Assembly (NCBI GenBank): GCA_000149265.1
Contig: CH002009.1
Coordinates: 111,068-175,067 of the forward strand
DNA length: 64,000 nucleotides
From: Ciona savignyi
Taxonomy: Eukaryota > Chordata > Ascidiacea > Phlebobranchia > Cionidae
Direction: 5' to 3'
In this document: positions 1-11,600 of the stretch, piece by piece
Numbering within the stretch: the stretch's first letter is position 1
Layout of the letters: every line of letters begins with the position of its first letter
Made by a program: the position numbers and the translations under genes
Notes under the pieces: model-generated
What the model was told of the DNA's origin: nothing
The model's database searches: none
Seen by the model: only the letters and a program-made list of their open reading frames with translations

Positions 1-1157
1 TGCAGGGTGTTGTATGTGCTGAAATAAATAAAATCATTTTGTGTAGAATAGTATTGCGACTGACCTTCTAGAAGGCGGCTGGTTTAATCTAACAACCGTT
101 GCGGCCCTATGCCGATACTCATACGGACGATTAAGCTATCGACCCATTTCTACTTTCCTTTACCACAATAATCCAAGGTAATTCATATCCCCCCCAACCC
201 CCAGACATCTCACCCTGCTGGTTCCGGACCCGAGAAGATGCAGGTCACGTGATCCAGCGGCCGCCTGCAATTGGCCAATACTGTTCCATCGCCATCCAAT
301 CATGTTTCTCTGTCAGTGGCGCCATTTTTATTTTAAAAATGAAAAAAATACAATCATAAGGCAGTGCATTACTTCGCGCACGAGTACTACTGTATATCGG
401 AATTACTAAAATACCAAAAATTCACTTTCGCTTTTTATGTACCTTGCATTTAACTTACTTATACAAAATACTGTCAAACAAAAGTATTGAAAGAAAAGTA
501 CAGAAAACAGGTTAGATGGATATATGACGTCACGGAGTGGTAGGTCTTGCGAAAATATAACCAGCTGGAGTAGCCTAAACTTCTTTTCTTTTTTTTTGCC
601 GACCCAAGTTTCGAACCCTTGGTGGGCTCGTTACTCGGACGGTTTTAGAATAGGAGTAGGTATAAGTATCGATCGCGTTAACCATTTGGCCACACCGAAC
701 TGACGCGGTAAGTTTTGCTGCGTAGGAGTCTCGGGTATTTAATACAGTTTGAATGTTCGTGTGGCCGAATGGTTGAAGTGACATCTCCGTATATACCTAA
801 TTCTATAAAAAAAAGGATTTGGTGACTAGCCCATTGCCGACTGAAAAACTTAAACACGGTAAAATATTCAATACACCTTCTGGTAAAACACACTTTACCT
901 TTTAACATTGATGGAATCGATAAACAAGTAAAGAGTATATTAAATAGTGCTGCAACTATATCTGCAAGTTGTCCTAGAGAATTTGCTTAGGACTTAAGCG
1001 ACCAGTTTCAATCCAACAACCTTTCGCTTGAAAGTCGACGTACTAATCCGCCAGGGTATTGGTGAAGGATGACCCGTATATTACAGCTGGAAAACACACG
1101 GATTGTTCTTCCCCAGCCCATATCGACACAAACAAAAACCGAAAGCGTCCGACCACG
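1..1157. other. Non-coding flank, no gene recognised
   Basis: I see no exon with both splice sites and a recognisable product here. The stretch lies downstream of the minus-strand GPCR stop codon. Its only structured content is a short tRNA-like repeat fragment near 757-850. Small open frames are present but look random. Confidence 0.5.
757..850 (+). repeat. tRNA-like dispersed repeat, family 2 (fragment)
   Basis: The segment opens with a box-A-like stretch (TGGCCGAATGG). It continues into about 80 bases that recur near 15,948-16,035 and 24,945-25,020, with shared blocks around TTCTAT and GGTGACTAGC. Three scattered, diverged copies suggest a short tRNA-derived SINE relic rather than a functional tRNA. 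No cloverleaf could be closed by eye. Confidence 0.45.
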
Positions 1158-4100
1158 CTACAGTTTACACGTCATTTTAAGCCACACGTAGTTAAGAATG
1201 ATGACGTATTCTTTCCGGAAGTCCGGGTTAAGGATGACGTAGATGAACGGGTTGACGCAGCTGTTTAACCACGTGATGTTTGAAGCAATCATATGGACAC
1301 GCGGGTCCAAGTTTGAACTGGAATATTTGGTTTCATCAGATACAAACAGACAAATGGAGGACATTATACAGAATAATTACGTTTTATCCCCGTGGGTGGG
1401 AAAAGGCTGGGCGCGTTATCATAATTCGTAAGATCACCTTGAACCCACCATCAAGTTACCGAAGCTATTGCAGTGTGTTGTGTATGGGTTTAGTCGATGG
1501 CGGCAAAAAAAGCTATTTATCCAACAAAAGTTTTTATTTGGATTTAGCGGCCACGTCCAATTATAGCGAAATTTAATAATTTAACCGGCGTGTTCTAACG
1601 ACTTTCGTTTTGCCTTTTTTTCCCGTTTTCCAAATTTTTATCAATAGTCCTGCTTCGTGTTTTCATCGTGGAAACAAAAAATAAACTTAAACTAAACTAA
1701 TAAGGTGGCATGGTCGACGAAATCGAACCCTGTGCCGGTCAAACAACAACATCCCACCTTCCAGGAAGCAAATTGATGATCAAACTCGGCATGAAGAGCA
1801 GAACAAATGTGCAGCAAATCACTATGCTCACTGTGAGAAGCCGCTTCTCGGTTAAACGTCTTCGACGAAAGACGATTCTTCGTGCTGCCTTCGCTTCTTT
1901 GTCGTTTAACTTTATTCCAGGCTCGTTCTGAAAACGTAACAAATCGATTTGTGGTGATCGTAGATTATAAGATTTTTATGTTTGATTATGGTGAATAAAA
2001 TACAAAAAATAGGGCATCATCACACGGGAAATCGGCAAATGACGTCATTCACCTCACCTATTGCAGTGTGTGGCAATATGATTAAAACGTTCGTTCCGTT
2101 TTAGTTTAATCCATTTATTTATATGGTTAAGACGATGTCCCCTTGGTCTATTGACTATAACACAGCAGACTAGCAAGCGACAAATTTCGAACCTACCACC
2201 ATTCGGCTGAAATTCGATGGGCTGACCTACCACGCTAATCTGGCAAACAAATTAAAACATTTTCAATTCCTGGGCGTGTCTAATGCTGAATCAGCAATAC
2301 GTTAAGGCACGTCATGTAACAGCAAAAGTAAATCTAAAATGAAGGGTGATTTTTCTACCATTTCCATTAATTCCGCCCCTTCCGACCCGTTGTTTTGTTT
2401 CTCCCATGGCAGAGTTGGATTTTCGACGTTTGCTACCTGTCGTCTGAACCTCCATAACATCATAGCATACATAACTACCATCGCGAAAATGGGAAGAAAC
2501 TGGAACAAAACACGAAGAACCTGGAAAACAAACCGAGTTGATGACGCTTAGTTTATTATGTTGCATTTTGTAAGTTTATGTAATTAGATTGGTGGGTTAG
2601 TTTCAGCCGAAGAGTTGCGAGTTCGAAACTGGTTGCTAGATAGTCGGTTGTGTCATTGGTCAAGGCAATTAGTCGACATTGCATAAAACCAATCGATTAA
2701 TGGGTTCTACTATTGCTTGGGTAACCCGAGGGTAGGCATTTCATGAAAAAAACTATACCAATTAATACTAGTAAAAGAAATTTGAAAAGAAACAACTATT
2801 GTTCTGGTCCTAGGCTCACATTTAATGGAACATATTTTTCTTGCTAAAAGTTAAATACATGCATTCTAAGAATATTAATATTTTAATCATGTTTTGTTTT
2901 CATTTCGTTAACACCAGGCAAATAAAGATTGGCCATAAAAAGTAAAACAACGATAACTACTGGTAAAACAAGGAAACTGGTGCAGTTTAAATACATACGA
3001 CGGATACATTATTGTTTTTACAGGACTAGGTGTCGAACTTTTAATGTTTCGTCAACAAGACCGTTTTTGAACAGAATTGGTATTATGTATTAGCCGTGTT
3101 AACTACTCGATCCATGACGGTATAACAGGGACAATATTGTTGTGATAAACAGATGTTTAGTTTCAAGTTTGTTTGTTGTTGCTTTTTTAAAATAACTGTA
3201 ATTAAAAGCACGCTTTAAACATATATAGAAAAATAGGAAAAGCGGTAAAGCGACGCAGCAGTAAAACCCACAATGTTATTTTTGTGCATAATTGTGTTAA
3301 ATTAAATTGCGTCATTTATAACCTCGATTGCGGGGAAACCCCTAAGATTTAACCGCGACTTATTAGATGGCTCGCCGTGTGCATCTAAACCGCCCAGTTT
3401 ATTGCTCCCAGCTACTACTATTTGTATAGTCTTTAGCATGTATTTCATAATGTAAACAAACACACACGCCGTCTAGACTTTGACAGACGACCTGCATGTA
3501 ACTTCTCCAGTTTCCTGTGACGTTGATAAACGTGCAAAGCAACTGATCTCTGTGCCAACCAATGATCGGTCGCCCATCAGCTCCACTCCCCAGGAGCACG
3601 GGGAGAAGAAACGCCGGAGCAACCATCCACGAGATGATCACTGCGCTAATGATGCGACTTTTACTGAACAGGGTTCTAAAAATAATTTGAATATTAGGAT
3701 ATAGGATATTTATGTTTTATAAATGATGGACACGCAGTGTGTTGTATATGATAGACACGTTCCTTCGATTTGGTAGAACCTATTAATCTGCTGGGTTCAA
3801 GCAATGTCCGTAAAGTGCCTTGCCCAACACAACCGACTAGCTAGCGACCAGTTTCGCACCTGCAACCTTTCGATTGAAAGGCGACGCACTTAACCGCTAG
3901 ACTAACCGACCGGATATATTCATGTTTTATACCTGTGGATGGAAAACATAAGGTGTGTTATCACACGTGCAGTCGGAAATGTTTTCCAGAAATAAGCCGA
4001 TTGAACGGTTTGAAAATATACAATCGTCTATATTAAGCGGGAAATTTATCCCAAAGGGCACTAAAAACGCAAAAAGGGAAAACCACGCCGCAATGGCACC

Positions 4101-7026
4101 GGTTAACCTTAAGGTGACCGAGAGGTTATGTGCAGATTGCCTGTATGATAACGCCTGCTTATTCATTCGCGAGGCAGTTAGATAATTGCCCCTTGCGTTT
4201 TGCCATTCATTGGTACAAAACATGTATGTTATATTCTAAATTATAAACTGAAATCTTTATAATAATTTAACTTTACATCAGACTCGTGCAAAATAGTGGG
4301 GTGCAGGGATATCAAGTTATGTGTTAACGCCATACTTGTAATGGTTGGGAAGCATCACGCTTATATAGCGGTTAGTTGTAATGAGAACAAAGCATGTGAT
4401 CGAGGTATACCCACAACAGAAGTACACGAATGCTTGTATGGAGGCAGTGATGCTCTCAGCGCCACCTAAAGGCCTGTGAATTATCCAGTTGGTTAACAGC
4501 ACACAATAGAATAGGATATTTATCTTAATCCCCGTGAATGGGAAAACCAAGGGGGTTATAACATATGTGAAATCGTCAAATCACCCCGGGCCCAACGTCG
4601 GGTTACCGAAGCTATATTACAGTGTGTTGTATAATTGAGACATTCCTTCATTTTGGTAGAACCCATTAATTCGCTGGGTTCAGGCAACGTCCGTTAAGTG
4701 TTATTTCCAAGTACATAACCGACTAGCTAGCGACCAGTTTCGTAGCTGCAACCCTTTGGCTGAAAGGCGCCGCATAAACCACAATACTAACCGGCCGGAC
4801 AATGGTGAAAGGTGTACGCTCACAGAACGTAAACTATCCCTGACACCAGCACTAACAACATCAACCATAACCATCATTTTAGAGAACAATTTAGCACTTT
4901 TTTATGCTTTGACTATAGCCTAAAATAGTCAATCGTGGTGTACATAACTATCTTTATTTGAATTGGCTAAACTTAGTTATTTTCCGTTTCTGCGCATCTA
5001 ATAATAATTACTAGTTTAGTGAGCAACAGTTGCCTTCTGTCATATTACGATTGTATGCTTTGTTGCGCTTATTATATACGTTTTACCTTAACGATATTTT
5101 ATTACTGATTTACACATAGTTTCACAAACTGCACGACAGTTTACCACAGGTATTCATATTGGTATTTGTATAACTCTGGTTGGATTCACAACATAAAACA
5201 ATATCTGCCCAGACATTATGTGAGGTAGACGGCTATTTAAATCAAGTGAATTAATGGGTTTTACTTAAACTTACAATTTCTCCACAATATACAACACAAT
5301 GCCTTTGTTAACCCGCGCGAGGTAATCTGACAAATGAACTCTCATTTTGTGTTCCCATTCACGGGGATACAACATGAATATCCCATCCCATGTAGCCCGT
5401 ATATGACCTACCAGTCCATTTGAGCGTATCCAGCCACGTTAAATGGCATCATCAAAGCTGCAGTCAACAAGTCAACAACCGCTAAACTGGTGATGAAGAT
5501 ATTGAATGAAGACTGAAGTGTGGAGATACGAGCAAGTACGACGATGGTCAGCAGATTCCCGAGCGTTCCTAGGATAATGTCAACCACCCCGATCGCTATC
5601 CCGATATACCTGCAACAAACCGTTGGTTGCTTACGATTGATGAAACTGGATATGTTCCTATGTTGCGCTGAGTTTTATAGTTGGAGACAGCGGTTTGTTT
5701 TATATATTCTGATGCGTGACCGTATAATATAATGCGTAATGCGTAAGCGTATAATATAATGCGTAATGCGTAAGCGTATAATTTAATGTGTAATGCGTGA
5801 GTCTGACAGGTGATGCGTGATGCGTGAGCGTATATTATGATTCGTAATGTGAACCATACAATGTAATGAAACAAACACTAGTCTTTCATAAACGGTTGTA
5901 GTTTCTATAAGTTAGCGACATTGATTGCATAAAAATGCAGAATTTTATGAAAAAAATGATTGTACCCGGTGGAATAAGGAATAAAGAGAAACTAAAACTG
6001 TAGCAATTACTTAATCATACAAGACACACGGCATGAGTTTCAGTAGTGTGGGCAAGCGTTAATATAAAGTTATAGCGAAACAACATGGATATCTTGTTCC
6101 ATTACACAGCGCTTCGCATGCACGAGGTAACATAGCTATAGCTGCAGATGTGAGCACTACATTTCAATATGAGGTAGCGACAATGACATGGTTGTGGTCG
6201 CTACCTCATATTGACGACTGACTCACAAACAACAACTCGTTGAAATGTGGACCTTGCTGGCGAACACATGGCGAGTTTGAAACCCGCCGAGGTATAAAGG
6301 TAGAGTGGTCAATACACTTAATGCACTATTGCATCACATTCAAACAGCCTGCGGCATAACGCATATATTCGTAGATGCAACGGTGTTGAGATCGGAACCT
6401 GGCGCTGTAAAAACCAGTTGAGACGGGTTGAAGTTTAAACGAAGAGTTTCGAATCAACAATTTCATGGAGGTAATGAGGCTGAAAACCGGTAGAGCGTAA
6501 ATTACACTTGAGTGCCACTTTCCGTCTCATTTATTAAACGAGTCGTAGCTATTAGACCATCCGCGCGAAGTCTTATATTTGGAGACAGATCAATGCCCTT
6601 AAGAATTCGGCGCCGTTCGGTCTCTAGTCGACGTATAAATGCTCGCACAGGCTTATTAGGGGATTATGCACATTTTACGGATTGACGGTGAGGTAAACTT
6701 TCTTCCAACACACAAAGTAATGCTGATTGCTGCTTTTAATTTATAATATTACCGAATTTATCCTTGCCAGTCATCTTACCACAAATAGCGAACCGGGTTT
6801 TCCAATAATACCAAACACCCAAAATAGATAAAAAACCTATTTTAATATTTATATTTTTATATCTGTACAAAAATGATTTTAGAAAAGCTATAGTTGCTCG
6901 TTTGTTAATTTGGTTGCACATCGAAACTTAAAACAACTCAAGCATAAATCGTGGCATGATTTCTGCTATAACTCACCTGAAATTTGCAAATTGATTCAAA
7001 CTTGAATTGGTGATGTTGCCTTCCAT
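1158..7026 (-). CDS. Class A (rhodopsin-like) GPCR, orphan
   Basis: Seven-exon model, 5' to 3': 6977-7026, 5412-5609, 4336-4473, 3492-3675, 2359-2520, 1758-1927, 1158-1317. All junctions are GT/AG and phases match, giving 353 aa. Exon 1 is a short extracellular N-terminus with NIT and NSS glycosylation sequons. Exon 2 carries TM1 (GN in LGTLGNLL) and TM2 (LAVVDLL). Exon 3 carries TM3 ending in NRYISV in place of DRY. Exon 4 carries TM4/ECL2, exon 5 TM5, exon 6 TM6 (basic ICL3, then LLFMPS) and exon 7 TM7 with NPFIY (the NPxxY motif). The usual disulfide Cys at the top of TM3 is Ala here, although ECL2 keeps a Cys. The NRY motif and the exon split after it recall Tre1/GPR84/melatonin-like receptors. 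The ligand is unknown. A second TM4 exon lies in intron 3. Confidence 0.88.
1378..1490 (-). repeat. SINE family 1 fragment
   Basis: This is a tail-half fragment in minus orientation. It has the recognisable 'tttatccccgtgggtgggaaaa' region and the later GAAGCTATTGCAGTGTGTTG block. It lies in the last intron of the GPCR gene. Confidence 0.6.
1534..1702 (+). repeat. ~170-bp dispersed repeat R170, copy 1
   Basis: The segment runs from TTTAGCGGCCACGTCCAATT to a T-rich stretch and TTTTCATCGTGGAAACAAA. Two more copies lie near 41,562-41,742 (opposite orientation) and 42,312-42,486 (same orientation). No coding potential is visible. It is probably a non-autonomous mobile element. Confidence 0.6.
2588..2750 (+). 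repeat. SINE family 1, diverged head-first copy
   Basis: The tRNA-like head (GGTGGGTTAGTTTCAGCCGA) is followed by GTTCGAAACTGGTTGCTAG and the GATTAATGGGTTCTAC block of the family. It is truncated before the tail and lies in the GPCR intron between TM4 and TM5. Confidence 0.55.
3706..3912 (-). repeat. SINE family 1, internally deleted
   Basis: On the plus strand this begins with the tail motif AGGATATTTATG and jumps to GCAGTGTGTTGTATATGATA. It then runs to the tRNA-like head ending ACCGACCGG. The family's middle ~90 bases are missing. Confidence 0.75.
3913..3975 (-). repeat. SINE family 1, partial copy abutting the previous one
   Basis: Directly after the copy ending at 3912, the plus strand reads a tail-end motif again: ATATTCATG, then GGATGGAAAACA and GTGTTATCACACG. 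Only about 60 bases are present. On the minus strand this segment forms the last dozen codons and the donor site of the alternative TM4 exon. Confidence 0.6.
3933..4140 (-). other. Alternative TM4/ECL2 exon of the GPCR
   Basis: This is a second TM4-type exon in the intron between the TM3 exon and the usual TM4 exon. It has an acceptor (catacag|G) and a strong donor (CAG|gtataa). It enters in phase 2 and leaves in phase 0, exactly like exon 3492-3675, so either can join TM3 to TM5 in frame. It encodes 69 codons with a TM4 Trp followed nine residues later by Pro (WFSLFAFLVP), the same spacing as in the other exon (WMVAPAFLLP). An ECL2 Cys follows (DDCIF). Including both exons would bring in TAA almost at once, so use would be mutually exclusive. 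The 3' end overlaps SINE sequence, so it may be an exonised or decaying copy. Confidence 0.65.
4512..4799 (-). repeat. SINE family 1, near full length
   Basis: The plus strand reads tail to head. It begins AGGATATTTATC, then CCCGTGAATGGGAAAACC, the GGGTTACCG block, AACCCATTAATTCGCTGGG, and CGACTAGCTAGCGACCAGTT. It ends in the head CTAACCGGCCGGAC. It lies in the GPCR intron between TM2 and TM3. Confidence 0.85.
5710..5835. repeat. AT-rich minisatellite, ~27-bp units
   Basis: Imperfect tandem units are built from AATGCGTAAGCGTATAAT; about four to five are visible. They lie in the first intron of the GPCR gene, next to the TM1/TM2 exon. The open reading through them on the minus strand is a repeat artefact. 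Confidence 0.8.
6164..6214. repeat. Perfect 18-bp inverted repeat, 15-base loop
   Basis: The arm at 6164-6181 (TCAATATGAGGTAGCGAC) is exactly complementary to 6197-6214, with 15 unpaired bases between. Pairing does not extend past either arm. It lies in GPCR intron 1. Each strand of the stem carries both TGAGGTAG and its complement. No mobile-element termini or target duplication are seen. Confidence 0.85.
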
Positions 7027-7362
7027 TTTAACAATTCACTACGTGAAAGTATATGCAGCTGCCTTCACAGCGCAACTTCTATATCTAATCACCCTACAAT
7101 ACCGCGCCTTTAAATGTGGAAAACAAATTTATGTGCAACCAAAATCTTGCACAATCTTAATAGATTGAAGCGTGTAGCTAGGATCGTTTATCTCATAATA
7201 GCCATGACGCTGAACTTAATTCGTATCGCTATCTTTCATCTCAACCGTTGCCGTAGGTCAAATTCAACTGCACTAGTCTGCCTGGATGTGTGTTTATATA
7301 AACTGCTTCGCGTTCACTCTACAATTTAACACGGTCTGCTATCCCGAGTCGAACCTTTTACA

Positions 7363-7542
7363 TTAAGTGTCATCGACATGAGCGATGGCTGCGCTGTTAT
7401 TTACCTCGCGTTTCAGTGCGTTTACGTCCGCCATATGCTGTTGACGGGCAAATATCGCACATTGTTCGGTTCCTATCGTACCTGCTTGATCCCTACACTG
7501 TTGTTCTGTTTCGAAGCATGTACGCACAGCTGGGTGACTCAT
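7363..7542 (-). CDS. Possible 59-aa small ORF
   Basis: This small open frame lies 337 bp upstream of the GPCR start. The product begins MSHPAVRTC, has three Cys in its N-terminal half, and then an alanine/glutamine-rich stretch (ARQQHMADVNALKRE). A potential donor (GAG|gtaaat) lies inside it, so it could instead be a 5' exon. I recognise no family. Composition is more GC-rich than the flanks, which is the only hint of coding. It may be chance. Confidence 0.22.
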   Translation of the reverse strand: MSHPAVRTCFETEQQCRDQAGTIGTEQCAIFARQQHMADVNALKREVNNSAAIAHVDDT

Positions 7543-7863
7543 TTGTATTGTTTCTGACTCTTTGATATACTTGGCTTAACTCTGATTTATTGAACTGCAG
7601 GGCTGAATCACTCCGCTGCCTATACGTAGTTGTTTGCTACATTACCACGTTCGTGCACCAGCGATTTTCAAAGATGTCTTTCCACTAGTAAACCGGATAT
7701 TGCGTTTATTTATATCTCTCATTCTCTATCATTAGCAACCATGGCGAGTAAGTAGCCGCGCTTTTAGCTTCACATAATGCTCAGTCAAAGATGGGTTTTT
7801 GACGTTCTGTGATAATCAATTTGTCAATGTGACGTGATCAACTATGCAAACACAGATGATCTA

Positions 7864-8361
7864 CAGGGCCGGTTTTAGGCCGATTTGACCGATTACATCA
7901 AATTGGGACCCGCACCTTTAAGGGGGCCCGCGCTAGCGGGGGTCTTTCTGTATTACGACGTTTAAAATACTACTGAAACGTAAAATAAAAAGTGAAATAA
8001 TATTATTTCTCATAATATCGATTTGTTATGCATCGTGACTAAGTCAAATTTATATTTCTGTGTCTGCCTGTTACGTCATAATAAATATGGTTGCAAGGCA
8101 AGAAAAGTCTCTTTCTGAAATCTAAAGGTTAATTGCCTATTTTTCCTTTTTTACTATAAAAAGTAAAACAATATATCGTAAATAAGCACCCACATTACCT
8201 TTAATTTGTTTTATAGCAAGTATTAAATGTCTATTTTTGTAGTTTGTATGTACTGGTATGTATTTTATGATATATAAACACCCATAAATTTTGCTATGAA
8301 AAGTAAGGGGCCCCGCCATCACATTTCTAATTGGGCCCCGCAGTTCCTAGCACCGGGCCTG
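7864..8361. mobile_element. Non-autonomous hAT-like element, 498 bp
   Basis: The ends are imperfect inverted repeats: CAGGGCCGGTTTTAGG at the left, and at the right the reverse complement reads CAGGCCCGGTGCTAGG. The element is flanked by an exact 8-bp direct repeat, ATGATCTA (7856-7863 and 8362-8369). An 8-bp target duplication with CAGGG termini is the hAT hallmark. The interior is AT-rich with GC-rich subterminal blocks (GGGGGCCC, GGGGCCCCGCC) and no transposase frame. Confidence 0.85.
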
Positions 8362-8629
8362 ATGATCTAATATTGTATTTGCAAATAACAGATAGCTTTT
8401 CATACGTCGAAGCACAAATTGTGTCTGGTGCGGTATTACCTAGGCAATTTACGACGAAAATAAATTGTGAACTTGAATAATTATAATTATCTAAAAATTA
8501 ATACCTAAAACAACCTACACAATTGCAAAATATTAGGCTAATGTTCAAATCGATTTATACACATTACAATACTGTTAATATCTACGTAACGTAACATTTC
8601 GCGCCGATCGAAATTTTTTACGCATCTAT

Positions 8630-11600
8630 TCAAAATTTGGACATGGTTCCACCAAAATTAGTTTCCAGCTTCGATTTTCTTTTTCTTTCCAAGCGAGAGG
8701 CTTCCCACAGCATGAGCCCGAAGACAACAGCGTTCGCACAGGAACAACCGAGTATCAGATACATCACGCTGAACGGGTCGCTGTCAAAGATCACGCCACC
8801 TACCGGTAGGAGAACCATGCTCCCCACCGCTTGACCGGCAGAGAAGATGAAAATATAATTCCCTGACATGTTCGTGTACTGCGAGGTCCACGAGACACCG
8901 GCCGGGTAGATAGTAGCTTGGAAGAAGCTGTATATGAACGTGATCGCCCAAGTTACTTCTGCAGTTCCTTCGCCAAAGATACAAACAATTATCATTGAAA
9001 CAACGATTCCGATGAAATCCACGAACAAAACATGTTTTGGTATAAAATACTTGAGGATTAAAACACCAGCTAATCGACCAGATCCGAACCCGGCCCAGAA
9101 CAAAGCGTTTATTGTGGTGCCTTCAGTGGTCTGTGTAAAGATATATAATTTAAAATTGATGAATTTCTAAATTCTTATCTGTCAGGGAACGGAATTTGTA
9201 TTGTATTAATTACTTCCACAGTCCTATTAACCGCGTCAATGCATAAATCGACGGCTCACACGTGTGTGCGGATAAGCCATACACAACCAAGCGTGGGACT
9301 TTCCCTTTGTACGAACGCATTATGTGTTCGATTTATATTCGTCTAGTATATATGTTGCATTCATGTTAATTTTGTTTTGTATTCGCATTGTACTTTTGTT
9401 GTATTTACTTTGCATGATTTTGAATCCACCGGAATCGACAATCATTCAGACCATTTTGCCGGACACTGTAGCACCGTTAATTTTAAAACACATCAAAACC
9501 ACTAAATCGAATTGATAAATTCCAACAAAGACAACCGACAAGTATTCGCAGTGTAAATTGGTCGATTGAGTCTGGAATCGGGCCAAAATAAACGGAGAGA
9601 AAGATGAAATTAGAGACAGTGAAACTGCGCATTGATACGAAGGTATGGGCTGGTGTTTGTAACTGGGGGTTAGAGTCATACTTAGATATGGGGTTGAGAG
9701 TAGTTTTGGTGGTAAGGTTAGATTTAGATTGACTATAACAATGTTTTATTGTTTCCTGTTCCTTTCCTTTAAGTTATTTAGTTTTATTATTTTTTTACTG
9801 TTGCCTTGGAATAAGACATTGCGAAACGCCCATATGTTAAACTTACAAGTTTGCCCAAAATACGACCCCACAACTAAACTCACCGAGAAGTGCAGGTCTG
9901 AGCATATGGACACGGAATAGATGTAGCTGTTATAAGCCGTCTCCCCTGCCACGCAGAAGAAATAATATACGCAGACCAGCCCGAAGAGAAGGGCGACCTC
10001 TTGTATTTTATCCTCTTTCCTAGTTTCTATGACCTCGCTTTTTGTTGACCTCACTCGCTTTTCAAGTCGTATGAAGTATAATACGACGAAGATAACCCCA
10101 ACCAACACCATGAACGCGCCGCAAATTAGGTATGCCCATACTACTGGGCTGTACCACGATGTTATAGTTGCTTTGGTTGTCTGAAAATTGTAAGATATTT
10201 ATCTTGCAGCTGTAAATTATGGTTGGTAGAGGTCAAATAGCTTGATGGGTTTGTAGAATCGAAATTGTTCGCTAGCTAGTCCGTTATGTCCCTTGAGAAG
10301 GCACTTAACGCCTTAGTGGCTTAATGGTTTATAATATAATGATACACAGTACACTGCATTTTGTTGGTAACATGGCAGTGGGCAGGTGGTAATCGCTTGT
10401 ATATATATATATGTTTAATCATCATTTGTGTGATATTGATATTGAAGAGATAAATATACTGAGTGATGTTCTACTATTGCCTGAACACAGCGGATTAATG
10501 GGTTCTACCAAATTAAGGGAACGTGTCTATCATATACAACACAGAGCAATAGCTACGGTAACCCGACGGTGGGTGCAAGGTGATTTAACAATTGTCCGTG
10601 TGTTAACCCCCTTGGTTTTCCCATTCGCGGGGATAAACCTGAATATCCCATCAGACCTATCCTATCCTATCCTATCCTATCCTATCCTATCCTATCCTAT
10701 CCTATCCTATCCTATTGTACTACTTTATAAAGTAACAATCAGTATTATAACGTAACATTCTCTTATTAAAGAAATATGTACAGGTTACCTCATACAGCAC
10801 AGGTGAAGGGGTGGAACCGTTGCTTTGTGAAGTAATCGAACCTGGTGTAGTTGGGCACAGTCCATCTTCGCTTTGCTGGCTCAGAAACGGCTGAGCTGTT
10901 CGTGATAAGATGTCGAAATGAAAGCTGATCATTTGAGTTATAAATTTAAAAATGCATATTGTTAGTTTAATTCTGTAAAATGTACAGTGGCGTTTGTAGT
11001 TACTGCATATGTATACAAAATATATAAGATACGATATTTGTTATCCCTGTGATTAGAATGGAAAGTGTAGCGTGATGTGAATCAAAATTAGGCCTGTATA
11101 GCCACCAATAAGCTTTATGAGTTTTTTACACCGGGCAATATATGTGAATACTGGAGTGTAGGTTTGTAAGCGTGCGCTAACGTTTCAGCCACAAAAAAAT
11201 GTCTAATAGTTAACGCGACCAATTCATATACCGATTTTTAGTTAATACTCTTAGTTGGAAGCCCATCATGGGTTAAAACTTAGCCAGGCAATAACGCTAT
11301 TACGTTGAAGATTGTTTGGGCCTAGTCTAGTGTGCAGAAATGAAGACATGCAACCCTGCATTAGAATGTTTGCTTCCCAAATATGTTTAATATGAGATAA
11401 CATTTGAATGTTTACAAACCAAGGATGGGTGCTAGGAACGCCCCGAGAGCTATAGCGAAGTGGTATCCCGAAATAATTGGACGAGAATCTTTTTCCCCCC
11501 AAACCTGCAGAACCAACGCTTGCATTCCTGTTGAGGTGCAAAACAAATGTTTAAACTTGGTCAACAAGCGTAGTTTGAGTGTCGAAAACTTTAAATCTTA

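Noticed and set aside
5596..5874. 92-codon minus-strand frame rich in YALRIILYA
   Set aside because: It is produced by the AT-rich minisatellite.
6169..6208. A let-7 microRNA gene
   Set aside because: Only the eight-base seed matches; the rest of the arm differs from let-7 and the stem is short and perfect.
7741..7755. Plus-strand first exon ATGGCGA|gtaagt
   Set aside because: Good start and donor context, but no plus-strand acceptor exon could be found before the MFS gene.
10411..10755. 114-codon frame with repeated SYPIL
   Set aside because: It is translation of a SINE and its (CCTAT)n tail.
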